Assembly (NCBI GenBank): GCA_030015575.1 | Contig: CM057342.1 | Span: 623,253,348-623,317,347 of the forward strand | Length of the DNA stretch: 64,000 nt | Origin: Agapanthus africanus | Lineage: Eukaryota; Streptophyta; Magnoliopsida; Asparagales; Amaryllidaceae | Reading direction: 5' to 3' | Shown here: positions 1 through 11,515 of the stretch, piece after piece | Position numbering within the stretch: the stretch's first letter is position 1 | Layout: each line of letters begins with the position of its first letter | Made by a program: the position numbers and the translations under genes | The notes under the pieces: generated by a model | Told to the model about the DNA's origin: nothing | The model's input: only the letters and a program-made list of their open reading frames with translations | Databases searched by the model: none

Positions 1-1595
1 ACAGAGCAGGGCAGGGCTAGCGCGGGTGTAAAACATAAGTAACGTCTATATAATATATCATATATACTATATACTATATCCATCACAGAATCACAACACA
101 GATATCGCAGCAGAATAAACATATGAAATATTGGATATACTAGGACGTCCGTGTTTTCAATACGAGCCAGTATAAAATACGGATTCCACGGTCGTGATGA
201 ATAGCCAATCCCACACCCTTAGACCCCTACGAGAGCGGCAAGCAACCCTGCCAATTCTAGGGTTAGGAGACCCGGACTCGACTCCTCGAGTTGGTCTCCC
301 ACTGGACCCCAGAACCCGGTTACTTGTGCTCCCCTCCTTGGGTCTATTCTAGTGCAGAAAAGTAAATAATATACAAAGGGTGACAACTCCCGCATCCTGG
401 AAGTGCCCCGAATAAAAGAATATTACATACAAGTTTTTACATGAATGAAAATGAAAAACACTCATCTCACATAAAAACCCCCGGCTATTCAAACACGACG
501 ATCCAATATAACATATCCAGCAACACATAACATCACATGTCATCAACGTAAGTAAGTATGCATACCCCAATTGTCGTTGATGTATAGCAACGAAACCGGC
601 GATATGAACATACTACACTTACGGTCACAGAAAAGAAAGTGTAAAACTACAACAATTGGAATCCGCAACTACTTTAGACATCACATGCCTAACAGTTATA
701 AATCCCGCATTTTAGTCCCATCATCGAAAACTCTTTTCGATATCTTGTGAAACTAAACTGCTAGATCTATAACATTCATCCAGTTATCTCATAGCCTTTT
801 GTGAATTCCAATTATTGTATCCAATTCCGGATAAATAGAATATATCAAACTTTCCGATCGAACATTCGAACACCCAAGTTTTCCCGACACCGATCAACAC
901 ATGAAATAGGTTCAAAGACATTCACTTCATACCTCAGTACCAACGGTCCAGCCGTAGAAGGGTCAAGCCAACGCCTCACATGTGGCACGCCGTACTGCCC
1001 CAAACCCGAAGGTTCAAAGGGCAGTTCAAGACGGTCACATAATCGAGTTAAGGTTTGTGTCTTCTAGAGGGACCATCGCGTTACTTGCACTACTTAGAAC
1101 GTCTTTTAACCACACAATAATCCAACACTTGGATATTTTGGCAGGGGAAAACCTGGGTATTTATATCCGGTCGAACTCTTTAACATATTCTACAATTATC
1201 TGGAAAAACACTTAGACAAAGTTTGATATTCCGATCGAATTCATCGATTCCCAATATAACTCCAGAGCACTCAACACTTAAATAAATTTAAAAATATCCA
1301 GAAAACTCAGTGGAATTTATCAGGTATTACTGTGCTTTTAAATAGGGCTGACGTCACCATGTGGCCGCGGAAGGGCGGCATAAAGCATGATTCTGCCGCG
1401 CTTCCGCGGCATAATGAACAGTTCAGGGAATCGTTTTGCACAGTAATGCTTATAATTCTATGCTGAATTTTTTAGACATTTTTAATATCAAAAATTCCCA
1501 GATTTATGAAAATGTCCAGAGAGCTCTAAAATTCTAGGGTTTCGAGTTCGTTCGGACTTCAAACGTCGTCGGGACTTCGCCTAAGGCTCTAGCTA
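1..1595 (-). other. Leader of Copia-4, non-coding
   Basis: This is the untranslated leader between primer site and gag. Blocks match the leaders of Copia-2 and Copia-3: the segment with GTGATGAATAGCCAATCCC near 194-212 and the first 50 bases. Between about 860 and 1230 there is a segment absent from the other two Copia leaders and similar to the LARD internal region (29815-29945). A GC-rich hairpin lies at 1326-1447. Small reading frames here (349-570, 801-1067) have no recognisable domain and are taken as chance. Confidence 0.7.
1326..1447 (-). other. GC-rich leader hairpin of Copia-4
   Basis: Outer arms of 10 bp pair perfectly (1326-1335 with 1438-1447). Inner arms of 17 nt (1364-1380 with 1394-1410) pair with one mismatch around a 13-nt loop. 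The structure starts 148 nt after the primer site. Copia-2 and Copia-3 have hairpins of similar size at nearly the same place. A role in packaging or dimerisation is only a guess from position. Confidence 0.65.
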
Positions 1596-1608
1596 GGCTC
1601 TGATACCA
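1596..1608 (-). other. Primer binding site of Copia-4
   Basis: GGCTCTGATACCA on the plus strand is TGGTATCAGAGCC on the minus strand, complementary to the 3' end of plant initiator methionine tRNA. One base separates it from the LTR end at 1610, the same spacing as in Copia-2. Confidence 0.9.
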
Positions 1609-1609
1609 G

Positions 1610-3832
1610 TGAAAGGTTCCTAGGCACCCTAGTGGGTTCTCACAAGGCATCGAACATGCCATATTAAAATTTTTAGTGCCGAGAAACCCTAGACTACGGA
1701 TCTTTAACTAGATGTTTAGGCGAAATAGAAAGCTAGTTAACAGTTAACTACTATGATACGGATATACAACCTTTGTAGATCCGGATTTCCACCTCCACGG
1801 CTCCGCAACGTCATGTCCTCGCTGTCCATCATGAATCCTCGACTCGATCATCGGCTTCATCGGGAAAGCAAGCGGAATAGCTCGTCGGCTTTGTGTCAAA
1901 GACGATCTACGTCGAGGTTGCACAAACTCAAGCTCCGACTTCACAAACTTGTGAAACTTGTGAAGTGAACACCCAAAACAACTTGGCAAGAGGTAGAGGG
2001 TGAAGAAATAGGAGGTGGGTTCACTTTGGATTTGGATTTAACTCACTAAAGCTCAAGTTGCCATTGGAGTAGCAAGCTTGAAGAAGAAGAAGAAGATGAG
2101 CTCAAGAAAAGATTATGATAAGTCTTCTTATTTTAAAAATAAAACTAATATGAATACTTATCATATCTTGAACTAGGGTTAAGTGTAGAGAATTAACCAT
2201 GGTCACTTTGATGGGTTAGGGTTAAGCATGAAGATAAGGATGGTTAGCAAAGTCAAAGCTTCATGAAGCTTCAACATAAAACAAACTTAGCCACCATTCT
2301 TATCATAACTTATTTCAAATAAATAAATGAATAAATAAATAAACAAACAAATATGCAAAACCCTAATTATCAATTAACCATGGATTAATTCTATAAACTT
2401 AACTAATGATCAAGTATCAACAAACATGATACAAAAAGTGCACAAAAGTATATCACATATACAATGTGCAATCCAAGTGAGAAAAATCCGTTTAAAGTGA
2501 ACCAATACTAGTTAATGTAAAGTAACATATCAAATATATAATTATACATTAAATCATTAAATCAACACTTGATTCAATGATCCGGTCATGTCGCACATAA
2601 CCGACTAGTATTCAATGCATCGATTTATCGAATCAATGATTCGATAACTAGGTCATATCGAATATAACCATTCGAAACATATATTGCGAGAATGAAATGC
2701 GGTATCACATACACACATTATTCTCGGTCCTGCACATATCTCATATGCGCTCCTATTTCGTTTCGCTTGAGCCAGGAAACCTCTGTGTAGGACTCTAAAG
2801 ACTCGTCAATACGCCGGTAGCAGATGATGATCATATCAAGCACCCACAAGCCGCAAGCGGTCTGCTAAACGTAACGGCCACCCGGGTATTGAGCGATCAG
2901 AAGATCGACGAGCTAGCCCGCTCACACTCCTGCGAATCCGACCAGTAACACTTACCATACAGTCAAGTCTCTTCGTCTGATACGTCGCATATCAAGTCTA
3001 GGGGTGGTATACGTCAGACCCCAATAACCCGATAAGTCGTGCTGATGTGAGGCTCATAACGGGTCGAGAAACTACTGGTAACACTTACCAGCAAATCTCT
3101 GATCAGGCCTGGCCAGGGACTTCCCTGTTACGGCCAATCGAGCACAGCGCAACATCAACCCCCAATACCGGGAGAGACGAAACCCCTCCTATCGCTCATT
3201 GCCTCCATGTGATTCGGGACTGTACCCAAAGACCACCGTTTTGCACGCCCTCATGGACGTGGTAAGGTGGAGATCAAAGCACAGTGGGAATCACACAAGA
3301 CTCCATGACGATCTCGGGTCTACAGACTAATCTGTACAAGTGTCACCTGAGAACTGCCATCTGACGTGAGGTATAATACCATCTGGGAGTTCTCGGCGAG
3401 TCCGTCCAGTGTACCCAGTTTCCACTGAGCACCCGTATACCATCTCTGATGTCAAACACCAATGGATATGGGATCATCCATCGCCCATCACATGGGTCGA
3501 GAAGCGTATACGCTAGTCTACTCTGGTAAATCGATGCCCCGTCTCGAGATACCCACGACTAGGGACCTTGAAGGATGTACTTATGGACTACCATGTTCCC
3601 ACTAGTATGATCTGCATCACAGTCCAGGTAGTCAAGTACACATCCTAAGGGCTTTACCAACATGTAACTATAAGACAGTATAAAGAGACTAGTGTACATG
3701 TTAAGATAAATGGCAACCAGATAGCATACTATCATGTCGAGCAAGAAAGTCATCTCTATATATGTCCAAGCATCCAATATAATATACATAATCTGTACAA
3801 TACTGGCCTCTAGGGCATACATACAACTAACA
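1610..3832 (-). repeat. 5' LTR of Copia-4 (about 2.2 kb)
   Basis: On the minus strand it begins TGTTAGTTGTATG and ends CCTTTCA, the TG...CA ends of an LTR, one base before the primer site. It aligns along its length with the split LTR 6617-7264 plus 55863-57479, including the stretch rich in TTTAATGATTTAATG near 2530-2580. Around 3189-3193 it keeps the uninterrupted form of the target into which G1 inserted in the sister LTR. Only one LTR is present, so the age cannot be estimated here. Confidence 0.85.
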
Positions 3833-4447
3833 GCTCTCTTGTGCAAAATGAGTGCATGAAATGATATGGCTATTGTTGCTTGAAGCATCACATAATACTT
3901 GATTGCTATGATGTGTTATGATGGTTTTGGATTATGAGAGCCAAGAGAGAAAAGTCTTCTCTCATTTTTCTATCATTCTCATTCTCTCTCTTGTTCTTGA
4001 GCTCTCATCTTCCTCCTCTTGCTCTCCCTCTCTTGAGTCTATGGTTCACTTGTCTCATGTGTTGAGAACCAAGAACCATAGATAAAATCCCAACAAAACT
4101 CTTCTCTACTCACTCTAGTTCACAAGGTTTGGCAAACCAAGTGAACTAGTTTCTTCAAAGTTCGAAGAAGGAGCCAAAGGTAGAAGCTTTCAGATGGATC
4201 GATCTTCGGCGCAAGGAGACGACGGGGAGAAGCCGATTCGGACAACCATCGAGGCTTGAAGACGAAGGAGTTCAAGAAAAGAAAGGTATAACCCCCTAAC
4301 CGAGTAGTTAATAACTCTTAGTTAGGTTGTTAGTTAGATGTTTAACAAAGATCCGGATTTTAAGTCCATGTTACCACCTCTAAGAAAGATGTTTTTCATC
4401 AAATTCCGCATGCTCGAAAGTACCGGGAGAGGTAGCATGGACTTACA
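3833..4447 (+). repeat. 3' part of a Copia LTR, left end of Copia-1
   Basis: It resembles the last 600 bp of the Copia-3 LTR (about 59760-60264): the CT-rich tract, the phrase around CTCTTCTCTACTCACTCTAG, and the terminal segment with AAAGTACCGGGAG ending in GACTTACA. The first part of this LTR is not next to it. Copia-4 starts at 3832, so the missing part may lie left of the window beyond Copia-4. Near its end it holds the stem AAGTCCATG (4362-4370) with CATGGACTT (4436-4444), which has equivalents in Copia-2 and Copia-3. Confidence 0.7.
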
Positions 4448-6600
4448 GTATACGGTCCCATGTCTACAAATGTTAAGGTTGGTTCTTTGTACTTTGTTAT
4501 TCACTGATCATCTCTCAGGATTCAGACATATGTTCCTGTTGAAACACAAGTTTGAAACTTTTGAGAAATTCAAGGAATATAAGCTTGAAGTTGAAAAACC
4601 AAACGGGTAGAAGTATTCAAGTCCTTCAATGTGATCGAGGAGGAAAATACTTGAGCTTGAAGTTCCTGGATTTTCTAAAAGGAGAATGTGATTCTCTCTC
4701 AGCTTACTCCTTCATATACACCACAGCACAACGGTCTATCGGGGCGGAGGTATCACACCCTATGAAATATGGCGCGCTCTATGATGAGTACTGCTGAGTT
4801 ACTTATATCCTTTTGGGGTTATGCACTTGAGAAGCTGCATACCTATTGAATGGGGTTCCATCCAAATCAGTGACTGCCACAACATATGAGATATGAAATA
4901 GGAAGAGACCATGTCTTAAACGTGTTAAGATATGGGGTTGTCCGGCCTATGTTGAAAAGAAAAATCCGGACAAGCTCGAGGCAGAGTCAGATCTGTATAA
5001 GTTTGTTAGGATATCCCAAACATTAGTGAGGGAATATCTTCTTCCACTCTGAGGAGCAAAAGGTGTTTTGTTTCTCAGCATGCCACCTTTTTAGAAAAGG
5101 AATTTCTTATGAAGAAATTAGTGGTCAAGAGGTAGAACTGGAAGGAGTTCCAGCTACACAAACTAACAGCTGATGATTTGGTGAAACCAAAGGATTTAAT
5201 AGTCTCCAACGAACCTCAGCCTCTCTATGAATCTGGTAAGGTTCCTCATCCACTTGAGAGATACTACGGTCTTCTCGGTGACAGTGGGAGCGAGAATTGC
5301 ATCATGGTTGATGATGGCCCAACTAGGTTCAGGCAGGCCGTCACGAGTGGGGACTCTGTGAGATGGCTGGATGCTTTGCAATCAAAGATGGAATCCATGT
5401 ACACCAACGAAGTATGACTTCGCATGTTGCACTTGAAGGGGTAAAACCCTTTAGGAGCAAGTGTATCTTGAGAAGATTCTTGGTGTAAATGGAAAAGTAG
5501 AGACTTTCAAAGCTACGCTTAAGTCCATCAGGATCAATGTAAGTATCACGGAGTTGGAACATCTGTTTTGATGTGGCAGTCAAAGAGTTTGACTTCATCA
5601 AAATGGTAGATGCTTCGTGTATATACAAGAAGGCTCTAGAGAGTGAGGTTGTCTTCCACGTATTGTATGTAGATGACATACTCTTGATAGCAAAGTGTTT
5701 CCTATGCTGCACTCGGTCAAGCTCCTCTTATCTCGAGGATTCTCAATATAAGATCTGGATGATACCTACTACATCTTATGGATTATGATCTATGGTGATA
5801 GATCTATGTGGATGTTGGGAGTGTCCCAAATCCAGGTACATTAACACCATACTAAAGTGGTTTAGTATGGAGGATTCTAAGCGTGGTGGTTCGCCTACTT
5901 ACTCATGGATCACTCGCATGCAAGGGATACACTATGCTTCGGCAGTAGACTCTATCATGTATGCGATGTTATGTACCAGACCAGATGTAGATGACTCACT
6001 AGGTGTAGTGATCAGGAATCAATCGGATCTTGGGAGAATAACTGGACAGTTGTGGAGGACATTCTTAAGTACTTGAGAAGCACTAAAAGAATGTTCTTGG
6101 TTCTAGCTTCCAGAGTGATAAGTTCAACTGAAAATTAGTCACATGCATTGTCTTTGCCCTCAGTGTAGGGACAGTATGATTGGAAGAGTTCTAAGCTAGA
6201 TACCATGGCATACCAGACGATAAAGGATGAATACATTGCTACCAACGATACTACCAAAGTGGTTGTCTGGACATTACTTGTTCATGAGATGAGTAAGGTT
6301 CCTACCATTGAGCGTCCTATAACTGTTATTGTGACAACAATAGAGTTGTGGTTTTGTCCTAGGAACACCAGTCCCGTCAGCGATCCAGACATATTCTGAT
6401 GCTGGTATCACCTGATCAGGAAGATGGTTGATCTCCAACGGATCGAGGTTAGGAGAGTTGACACGAAGAATAACACGGCTGATCCACTCACCAAGGCCTG
6501 CTTTGCCAAATACTATTTGAGAGATTTTGGGGTGGTTGAGTATGGGATACTACAACCACTGCTATATTGTTGGGTATTGGATACTACAAAAGATGGCCTT
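4448..6600 (+). pseudogene. Decayed Copia pol region (integrase, RT, RNase H)
   Basis: Translated fragments match the Copia-2 polyprotein in order. An integrase piece with FLLKHKFETFEKFKEYKLEVE-like sequence lies before 4610. RT has YVDD at 5666-5677, followed by YAMLCTRPDV at 5960-5989. The RNase H end has NNTADPLTKACFAKY at 6469-6513. Long stretches between them are still recognisable at the DNA level against 13500-15950. It is broken in many places and much older than Copia-2. Gag and protease are not found. Confidence 0.85.
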
Positions 6601-6616
6601 AGTGCAAGTGGGAGAT

Positions 6617-7264
6617 TGTTAGTTATATGTATGCCGTAGAGGCCATTACTGTACATGGGATGTATATTGTAGTGGATGCTTGGACATATATAGGGAGGAC
6701 TTTCTCGCTCGACATGATAGTATGCTATATGGTTGCACTTTGTCTTAACATATTGACTTGTATACGTGATACTGTCTTGCTCTCACATGTTGGCAAAGCC
6801 TTTTAGGATGTGTACTTGACACCCAGGAATATGATAAAGATCATACAAGTGGGGCCAGGGGTAGTCCATAAGTACACACTATAATTGTTCCTAGTCGATA
6901 GAGTATCGAGACAGGGCATCGATGCTCCAGAGTAGACTAGTGTATACGCATCTTGACCTATATGATGGGCGATGGATGATCCCACATCTATTGGTGTTTG
7001 ACATCAAAGATGGTTTACGGGTGCTCAGTGGAGACTGGGTATACTGAACGGACTCGCCGAGAACTCCTAGATGGTATTATACCTATCGTCACATAGCAGT
7101 TCTCTGGTGACACTGGTACAGATTAGTCTGTCGACCCGAGATCGTCATAAAGTCTTGTATGATTCCCACTGTGTTTTGATTTCCACCTTACCACGGTCAA
7201 GAGATCGTGCAAAACGCTGGTTTTTGGGTACAGTCCCGAGTCATATGGAGGCAATGAGCGAAAG
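6617..7264 (+). repeat. 3' LTR of Copia-1, first part
   Basis: It follows a polypurine tract (AAGTGGGAGAT, 6606-6616) and opens TGTTAGTTATATGTATGCC. It matches the minus-strand LTR of Copia-4. It is cut at 7264, where the TGTAACG end of the G1 LTR begins. The last five bases, GAAAG (7260-7264), are the left target duplication of G1. The LTR resumes at 55863. Confidence 0.88.
7260..7264. other. Target duplication of G1, left copy
   Basis: GAAAG here and GATAG at 55863-55867. The intact Copia-4 LTR reads GATAG once (reverse complement CTATC at 3189-3193). Confidence 0.85.
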
Positions 7265-8100
7265 TGTAACGTTTTAGAAATCGTTTTGCGAATTTTCCGT
7301 TTTTAGGGTAAAATAGTCAGTGTTTTCCCTTTTAACCCGATTGTGATCAAACTTCTGTATAAACTTGTCGGCACCTAGTTTAGCTAGAATGAAGGTAGTG
7401 CGCGGGTTTTGGGGGTCAATGGGAAGTTTTGGTTTACATAGATTTTTTCCCTAATTAAATTATTATTTTAAGTTGTTATTTATGCATTTAATTATTGGTT
7501 AATGTGAGTGTTTCATTTTTGGCCAAATTTTCTTTATCTTTTGCTTTGGTCGAATCTTATTATGAGGTGTGGGTTTTTTATTTGGATGAGTCATGAGTTG
7601 AGGTGGCTTTGCATTTAAGTTTCTTGTCACCTTTAGGATATTTTCATATGATATTTTGTGTTGTGATTTGGGTGTGGTCATCACTTTGCTTTATATGTGC
7701 TCACCCCCCCATCATTTCCAGTGAGCACAATTCAGGCCCCCCCAACTTTGGCCAAGCCCATTTTTGTTGCAAGCTTTTTTTTGATTCATTGCAAATTTGT
7801 TAGCTCACTCACTTCACAACTCCAAAAGGCAACTTTAATTAACTTTCACCCGATTCGTTGGGTGCTTTGAGGCAATGTATTCTACATTCTCTCTACTTCA
7901 ATCTTCGACTTGTCGGCTAGCAGACTTGATCTTTAGATCTTTTGTGGAGGTATAAACCCCTAACCTTAATCTCTTTGTTGTTCTAATACTTTAATTAGCT
8001 TATTAATTGTTAAAATTATGCTATTTAATTGCATGTTTAAAATTCTAGAAATGGTTTTTGGATAATCAATTAGGGTTTTGATTAGTGAATTGGTTAACTG
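7265..8100 (+). repeat. 5' LTR of G1, first part
   Basis: It opens TGTAACGTTTTAGAAA and matches the 3' LTR from 52050 to 52882, with about 7 differences in the first 150 bases. It is interrupted at 8100 by Copia-2. AACTG at 8096-8100 is the left target duplication of that insertion. Reading frames on either strand here are short and match no family. Confidence 0.93.
8096..8100. other. Target duplication of Copia-2, left copy
   Basis: AACTG here and AACTA at 17858-17862. The uninterrupted G1 3' LTR has AATTG at 52878-52882, followed by the same TTAATTTTAGGC. Confidence 0.85.
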
Positions 8101-9996
8101 TGTTAGTGTATATGCCCTAGGGGCCATTATTGTATCATACTAGTTTGTATATTACTTAATGGAAGCTTGGGATATTCACATATATATATAACAGTCTCGC
8201 TAAACATGGTAGTATGCTACTTGGTTTTTCAATCTTAATATGTGAGTATACGTATTGATAGAGCTCTTAGGATCTTGCTTGACTACCAGCGTTGTGATGG
8301 CAGTCACACTAGTGGGGGTTGGATAGTCCACAAGCACATCCTTATTCAGGTCCCTAGTCATTGAATTATCGAGACAGAGCATCGATACTCCGGAGTAGAC
8401 TAGTGTGTACGCTTCTCATCCCAGTTGGGGAGATGGTCTGTCCTACAGCCGTCGGTACGTTGTACTGGAGATAGTATGCAGGTGCTCGTTGGGTTACGGG
8501 TACACCGGACAGGACTCACAGGGAACTGTTGGTTGGTTTTATACCAGTCGTCAGTGAACAGTTCCCAGGTGACACGAGTACAGCATAGTCCGCAGATTTT
8601 ACACTGCTACTTCGCCTCGAGTGTGTCCCACTGTTCTTAGATTGCTACCCTACCACGGCTCAAAGGAGTCGTGCAAACAGGTAGCAGTTGGGTGCAGTCC
8701 CGAGCACTTGGAGGCAGTGGCGGTTAGACAGGATTCGTCTCTCCCGGTATTGGGGGTTGATATCGCGGTGTGTCAGAGAGCCATTACGCAAAGTCCCTGG
8801 CCAGGGCAAGCGAGATTTGCTGGTAGGTTCCAGTAGTTTCTCAGGGTGCAATGGGCTTCGCTCCGACACGACTTATACCGCTATTAGGGGACTGACGCTT
8901 GCCGCCCCCTAGGCCCGATATGCGATAGTCTTAGACGAACGGACCGGACTGTACGGAGATTGTCACATCAGACTCAGTAGGAGTTCGGATGGGTTTCCTC
9001 ATCGGCCTTCTTATCGACATCTACCTGGGGACCGTTACGTACAGCTAGTGCCGCTTGCGGTCTGTGGTTAAACCCACTGCCAGCGTAGTAGTCGAGTCTC
9101 TAGAGTCCCACACAGAGAGTTTCCCTACTCCGGGCGAAACGATATAGAGGTCGTATGGTTTTACGACAAGGGTTCGGACGCATACGTGTGTTTACGCACG
9201 TACGACTTTCGGACAGTTTTTACCAGTCGGCTTTGGTTTAAGCCAGTTACTGGTATCCGGTTATTGGATTTATACAGTCTAAAGTTTTTCCGTATTTTTA
9301 CGGAAAGGAGGGGCGTTCTCGTAATTGCGCGAGAAGCTTCTAGAAGGTGGTGACTAAGGGGGTTTAGGTGACATATGCATTGAATGAGATTAGTGAGTCA
9401 TATGGATGATTCATCCATGTCATTAATGCTTCATAATTGCTTAATGACTCATGGAGATGAATCACCACTAGATATTTATCAAGCATGGTTGTAAATCATT
9501 TTCTTTTCTTTTCTTGATAAAATAAAATGCTTGATATATATTATCATAACTCATTATTCTCACTTCATTATTATGTTCACCTTCTCTCTCCTCAAGCTCT
9601 CCCTCTTCAAACCCTAATCCTCCCCTCTCATGTGTTGAGTACAAGGATTAGTTAGACTTATTAAACCATAACCCTCACTCTATTTCACCTAGCTTCTTTG
9701 ATTAGCACTTAAAGAAGTTTAGTTGCCTCAAGTTTAGAGGCTAAGCTTGGAGTAAAGCTCTCGGGTGGATCGTCTACTACTTCGAGAAGGCCGAGGAGGA
9801 GGTGGAGTTCGTAAAGACGAAGGACACGGTTCTTTAGGTATAATCCCTTTACATAGTAGTTGTTAACTTCTATGTTTGATGTTAGTTATCGTTTAGCTTT
9901 GATTCTTGCGGTTAGTCGATGTTTAAGCAAAGAACAAGATCATTTTTCATATTTCCGCCTCCCCGCAAGTCGTGGGGTGTTGTACATCGACTTACA
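8101..9996 (+). repeat. 5' LTR of Copia-2
   Basis: It opens TGTTAGTGTATATGCCC and ends CATCGACTTACA, one base before the primer site. TATATATATAA near 8180-8191 is a possible TATA box by composition only. Near the end AGTCGATGT (9914-9922) pairs with ACATCGACT (9984-9992). Confidence 0.95.
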
Positions 9997-9997
9997 G

Positions 9998-10010
9998 TGG
10001 TATCAGAGCC
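9998..10010 (+). other. Primer binding site of Copia-2
   Basis: TGGTATCAGAGCC, complementary to the 3' end of initiator methionine tRNA, one base after the LTR. Confidence 0.95.
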
Positions 10011-10174
10011 TCGCTCAACAATAAATAACTTACGTGCAAATTTGTATGAATTTCGAACGGAAAAAACGAAACCGGAAAAGCCCGAAATCATAAGTTTCTG
10101 TCGTTTTTTAAATGAAGTCCAAAAATTTTTCAGGGATGTTCAGAAAGCTTGAAAAGACAGTAGAAGAACACCCA

Positions 10175-10282
10175 AGAAAATTGGGCCCCTGAATCGCCAA
10201 CTCGGCGGCGGAATCGCGGCGGATCGGTGGGATCCGCCGCGGTTCCGCGGCGCTTTAGGCGATTCAGGAACCCAATTTTTCT
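10175..10282 (+). other. GC-rich leader hairpin of Copia-2
   Basis: Base stem: AGAAAATTGGG (from 10175) with CCCAATTTTTCT (to 10282), one base bulged. Next stem: CCTGAATCGCC (10188-10198) with GGCGATTCAGG (10258-10268), perfect. Inner stem: 16 nt (10208-10223) with 10233-10248, with one G-U type mismatch and a 9-nt loop. It starts 165 nt after the primer site; Copia-3 has a 109-nt hairpin at 163 nt. Confidence 0.8.
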
Positions 10283-11303
10283 GTGTAAGTTCTCTGTGAT
10301 ATTTGGTATTTTCTAGAATATTTTATTTTTGCTCAGGTTTCAGATTTACAGAGAAGTATTGGAGCAAAATTAAATGAGTTTAATCGATCGAAATTATACG
10401 GTATTTGCTTGTTGGATTATATCTGTGTTTGTATAATGTGTTCGTAAACCTCCCCTAACTGCTAGTATGTCGGTTGGCAGGGGGTTGCACATTTCTGTAA
10501 TGGTTTTTACTGTTTGTGTATATGAACTGTGTTGGACTGTTGTGATGTATAGCCGGGGTTATGTGATGGGTTATTATTTAATTCATTTGATGTAAATGTA
10601 ATTTGTTGTAATATTATTTTGCGGGGCACATCCTGGTTGCGGTTGTAGCCACCGTTGTATTATTTCATTTTACTGTTTTTGCTCCTAGGACAGACCCAAG
10701 GTGGGGTGCACAAACTGCTGGGTGGGTAGTTTGCCGTACCCGTTGGGGTCTTGGGTGGGGTAATGGCTATTCATCACAACTTTGTAATCCGTCTTTTGTT
10801 GCAGGCTCAAAACAAACACGGATTACTTGCAAATCCAATAAAGTTCATCTGTGATCTGGAATGCCTATTATTGCGTCTGACGAATGTACAATATCTATAT
10901 ATGATAGCTATTTAGACGTCACTTATGTTTTACACCCGTGCTAGCCCAGCCCCCGCTCTGTCGTTAGTTAAGTAACCTAACGGGTAATGACGGGACTCCG
11001 TAGCGAATGCGGATGGCATAAGAGGACGTTATATTTTCGTTGTTTTCTGCAATGATAGGTTAATGATGGGACGCATTATTTATAATGCAAAGAAAATAAA
11101 CCAAAACGTTTAATCGTTGGAACAATTTAAAAGAAACCACTCGGTTAATTTTAAAAACAGATATTTTTAAATGCGGAGCTATAACCACTCCTTTTAAAAG
11201 CTATCAGGTTCCTTCGGTTATATCAAGTTCACCACGTTCACGGTTTCGCCAAAACCATTCGTAGCCCTCCGTCATTTCATCTGGGCATTCAGTAGTATTC
11301 AAG

Positions 11304-11515
11304 CTATGTATTTTGACCTAACGCCAAGGCATAGTGTTTGGTAGCTACTGGGTATTCATTTGTTGCATAGATAGATGAGTTAGTTTGGGACAGTCATATT
11401 ATCATTTTGGCCGAACGTCAAGGATATATACGGATGGGTTCAAATTGACAAGATAATGATGGGTAGAACTTGACATGTGACTTATGAAATTTTGACCGAA
11501 CGCCAAGGTCATAAG
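11304..11515 (+). other. Stem-loops with a repeated loop motif, Copia-2 leader
   Basis: The motif TTTTGACCGAACGCCAAGG or a near copy occurs at about 11311, 11404 and 11490. The first is framed by CTATG (11304-11308) and CATAG (11330-11334). The third is framed by CTTATGA (11481-11487) and TCATAAG (11509-11515). The flanking pairs of the middle one are weak. Copia-3 has the same arrangement with a different loop text. Confidence 0.65.

Larger units (their letters stand above)
1..3832 (-). mobile_element. Copia-4: partial Ty1/Copia element, 5' LTR and leader only
   Basis: On the minus strand the order is LTR (3832 down to 1610), primer site (1608 down to 1596), then leader running off the left edge. 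The first 50 bases are the reverse complement of a stretch of the Copia-2 leader near 10914-10962, which ties the element to the Copia family whose proteins are seen at 12017-15953. No protein region is inside the window, so its coding state cannot be judged. The LTR is of the same subtype as the 3' LTR of Copia-1. Its upstream end abuts a fragment of another Copia LTR at 3833, so it probably inserted there. The matching target duplication would lie left of the window. Confidence 0.85.

Noticed and set aside
2317-2350. AAATAAATGAATA-type microsatellite
   Set aside because: Short and imperfect, ordinary for an AT-rich LTR.
9998-10010. Possible initiator methionine tRNA gene
   Set aside because: Only the 12-13 bases complementary to the tRNA 3' end are present, right after LTR ends; these are primer sites.
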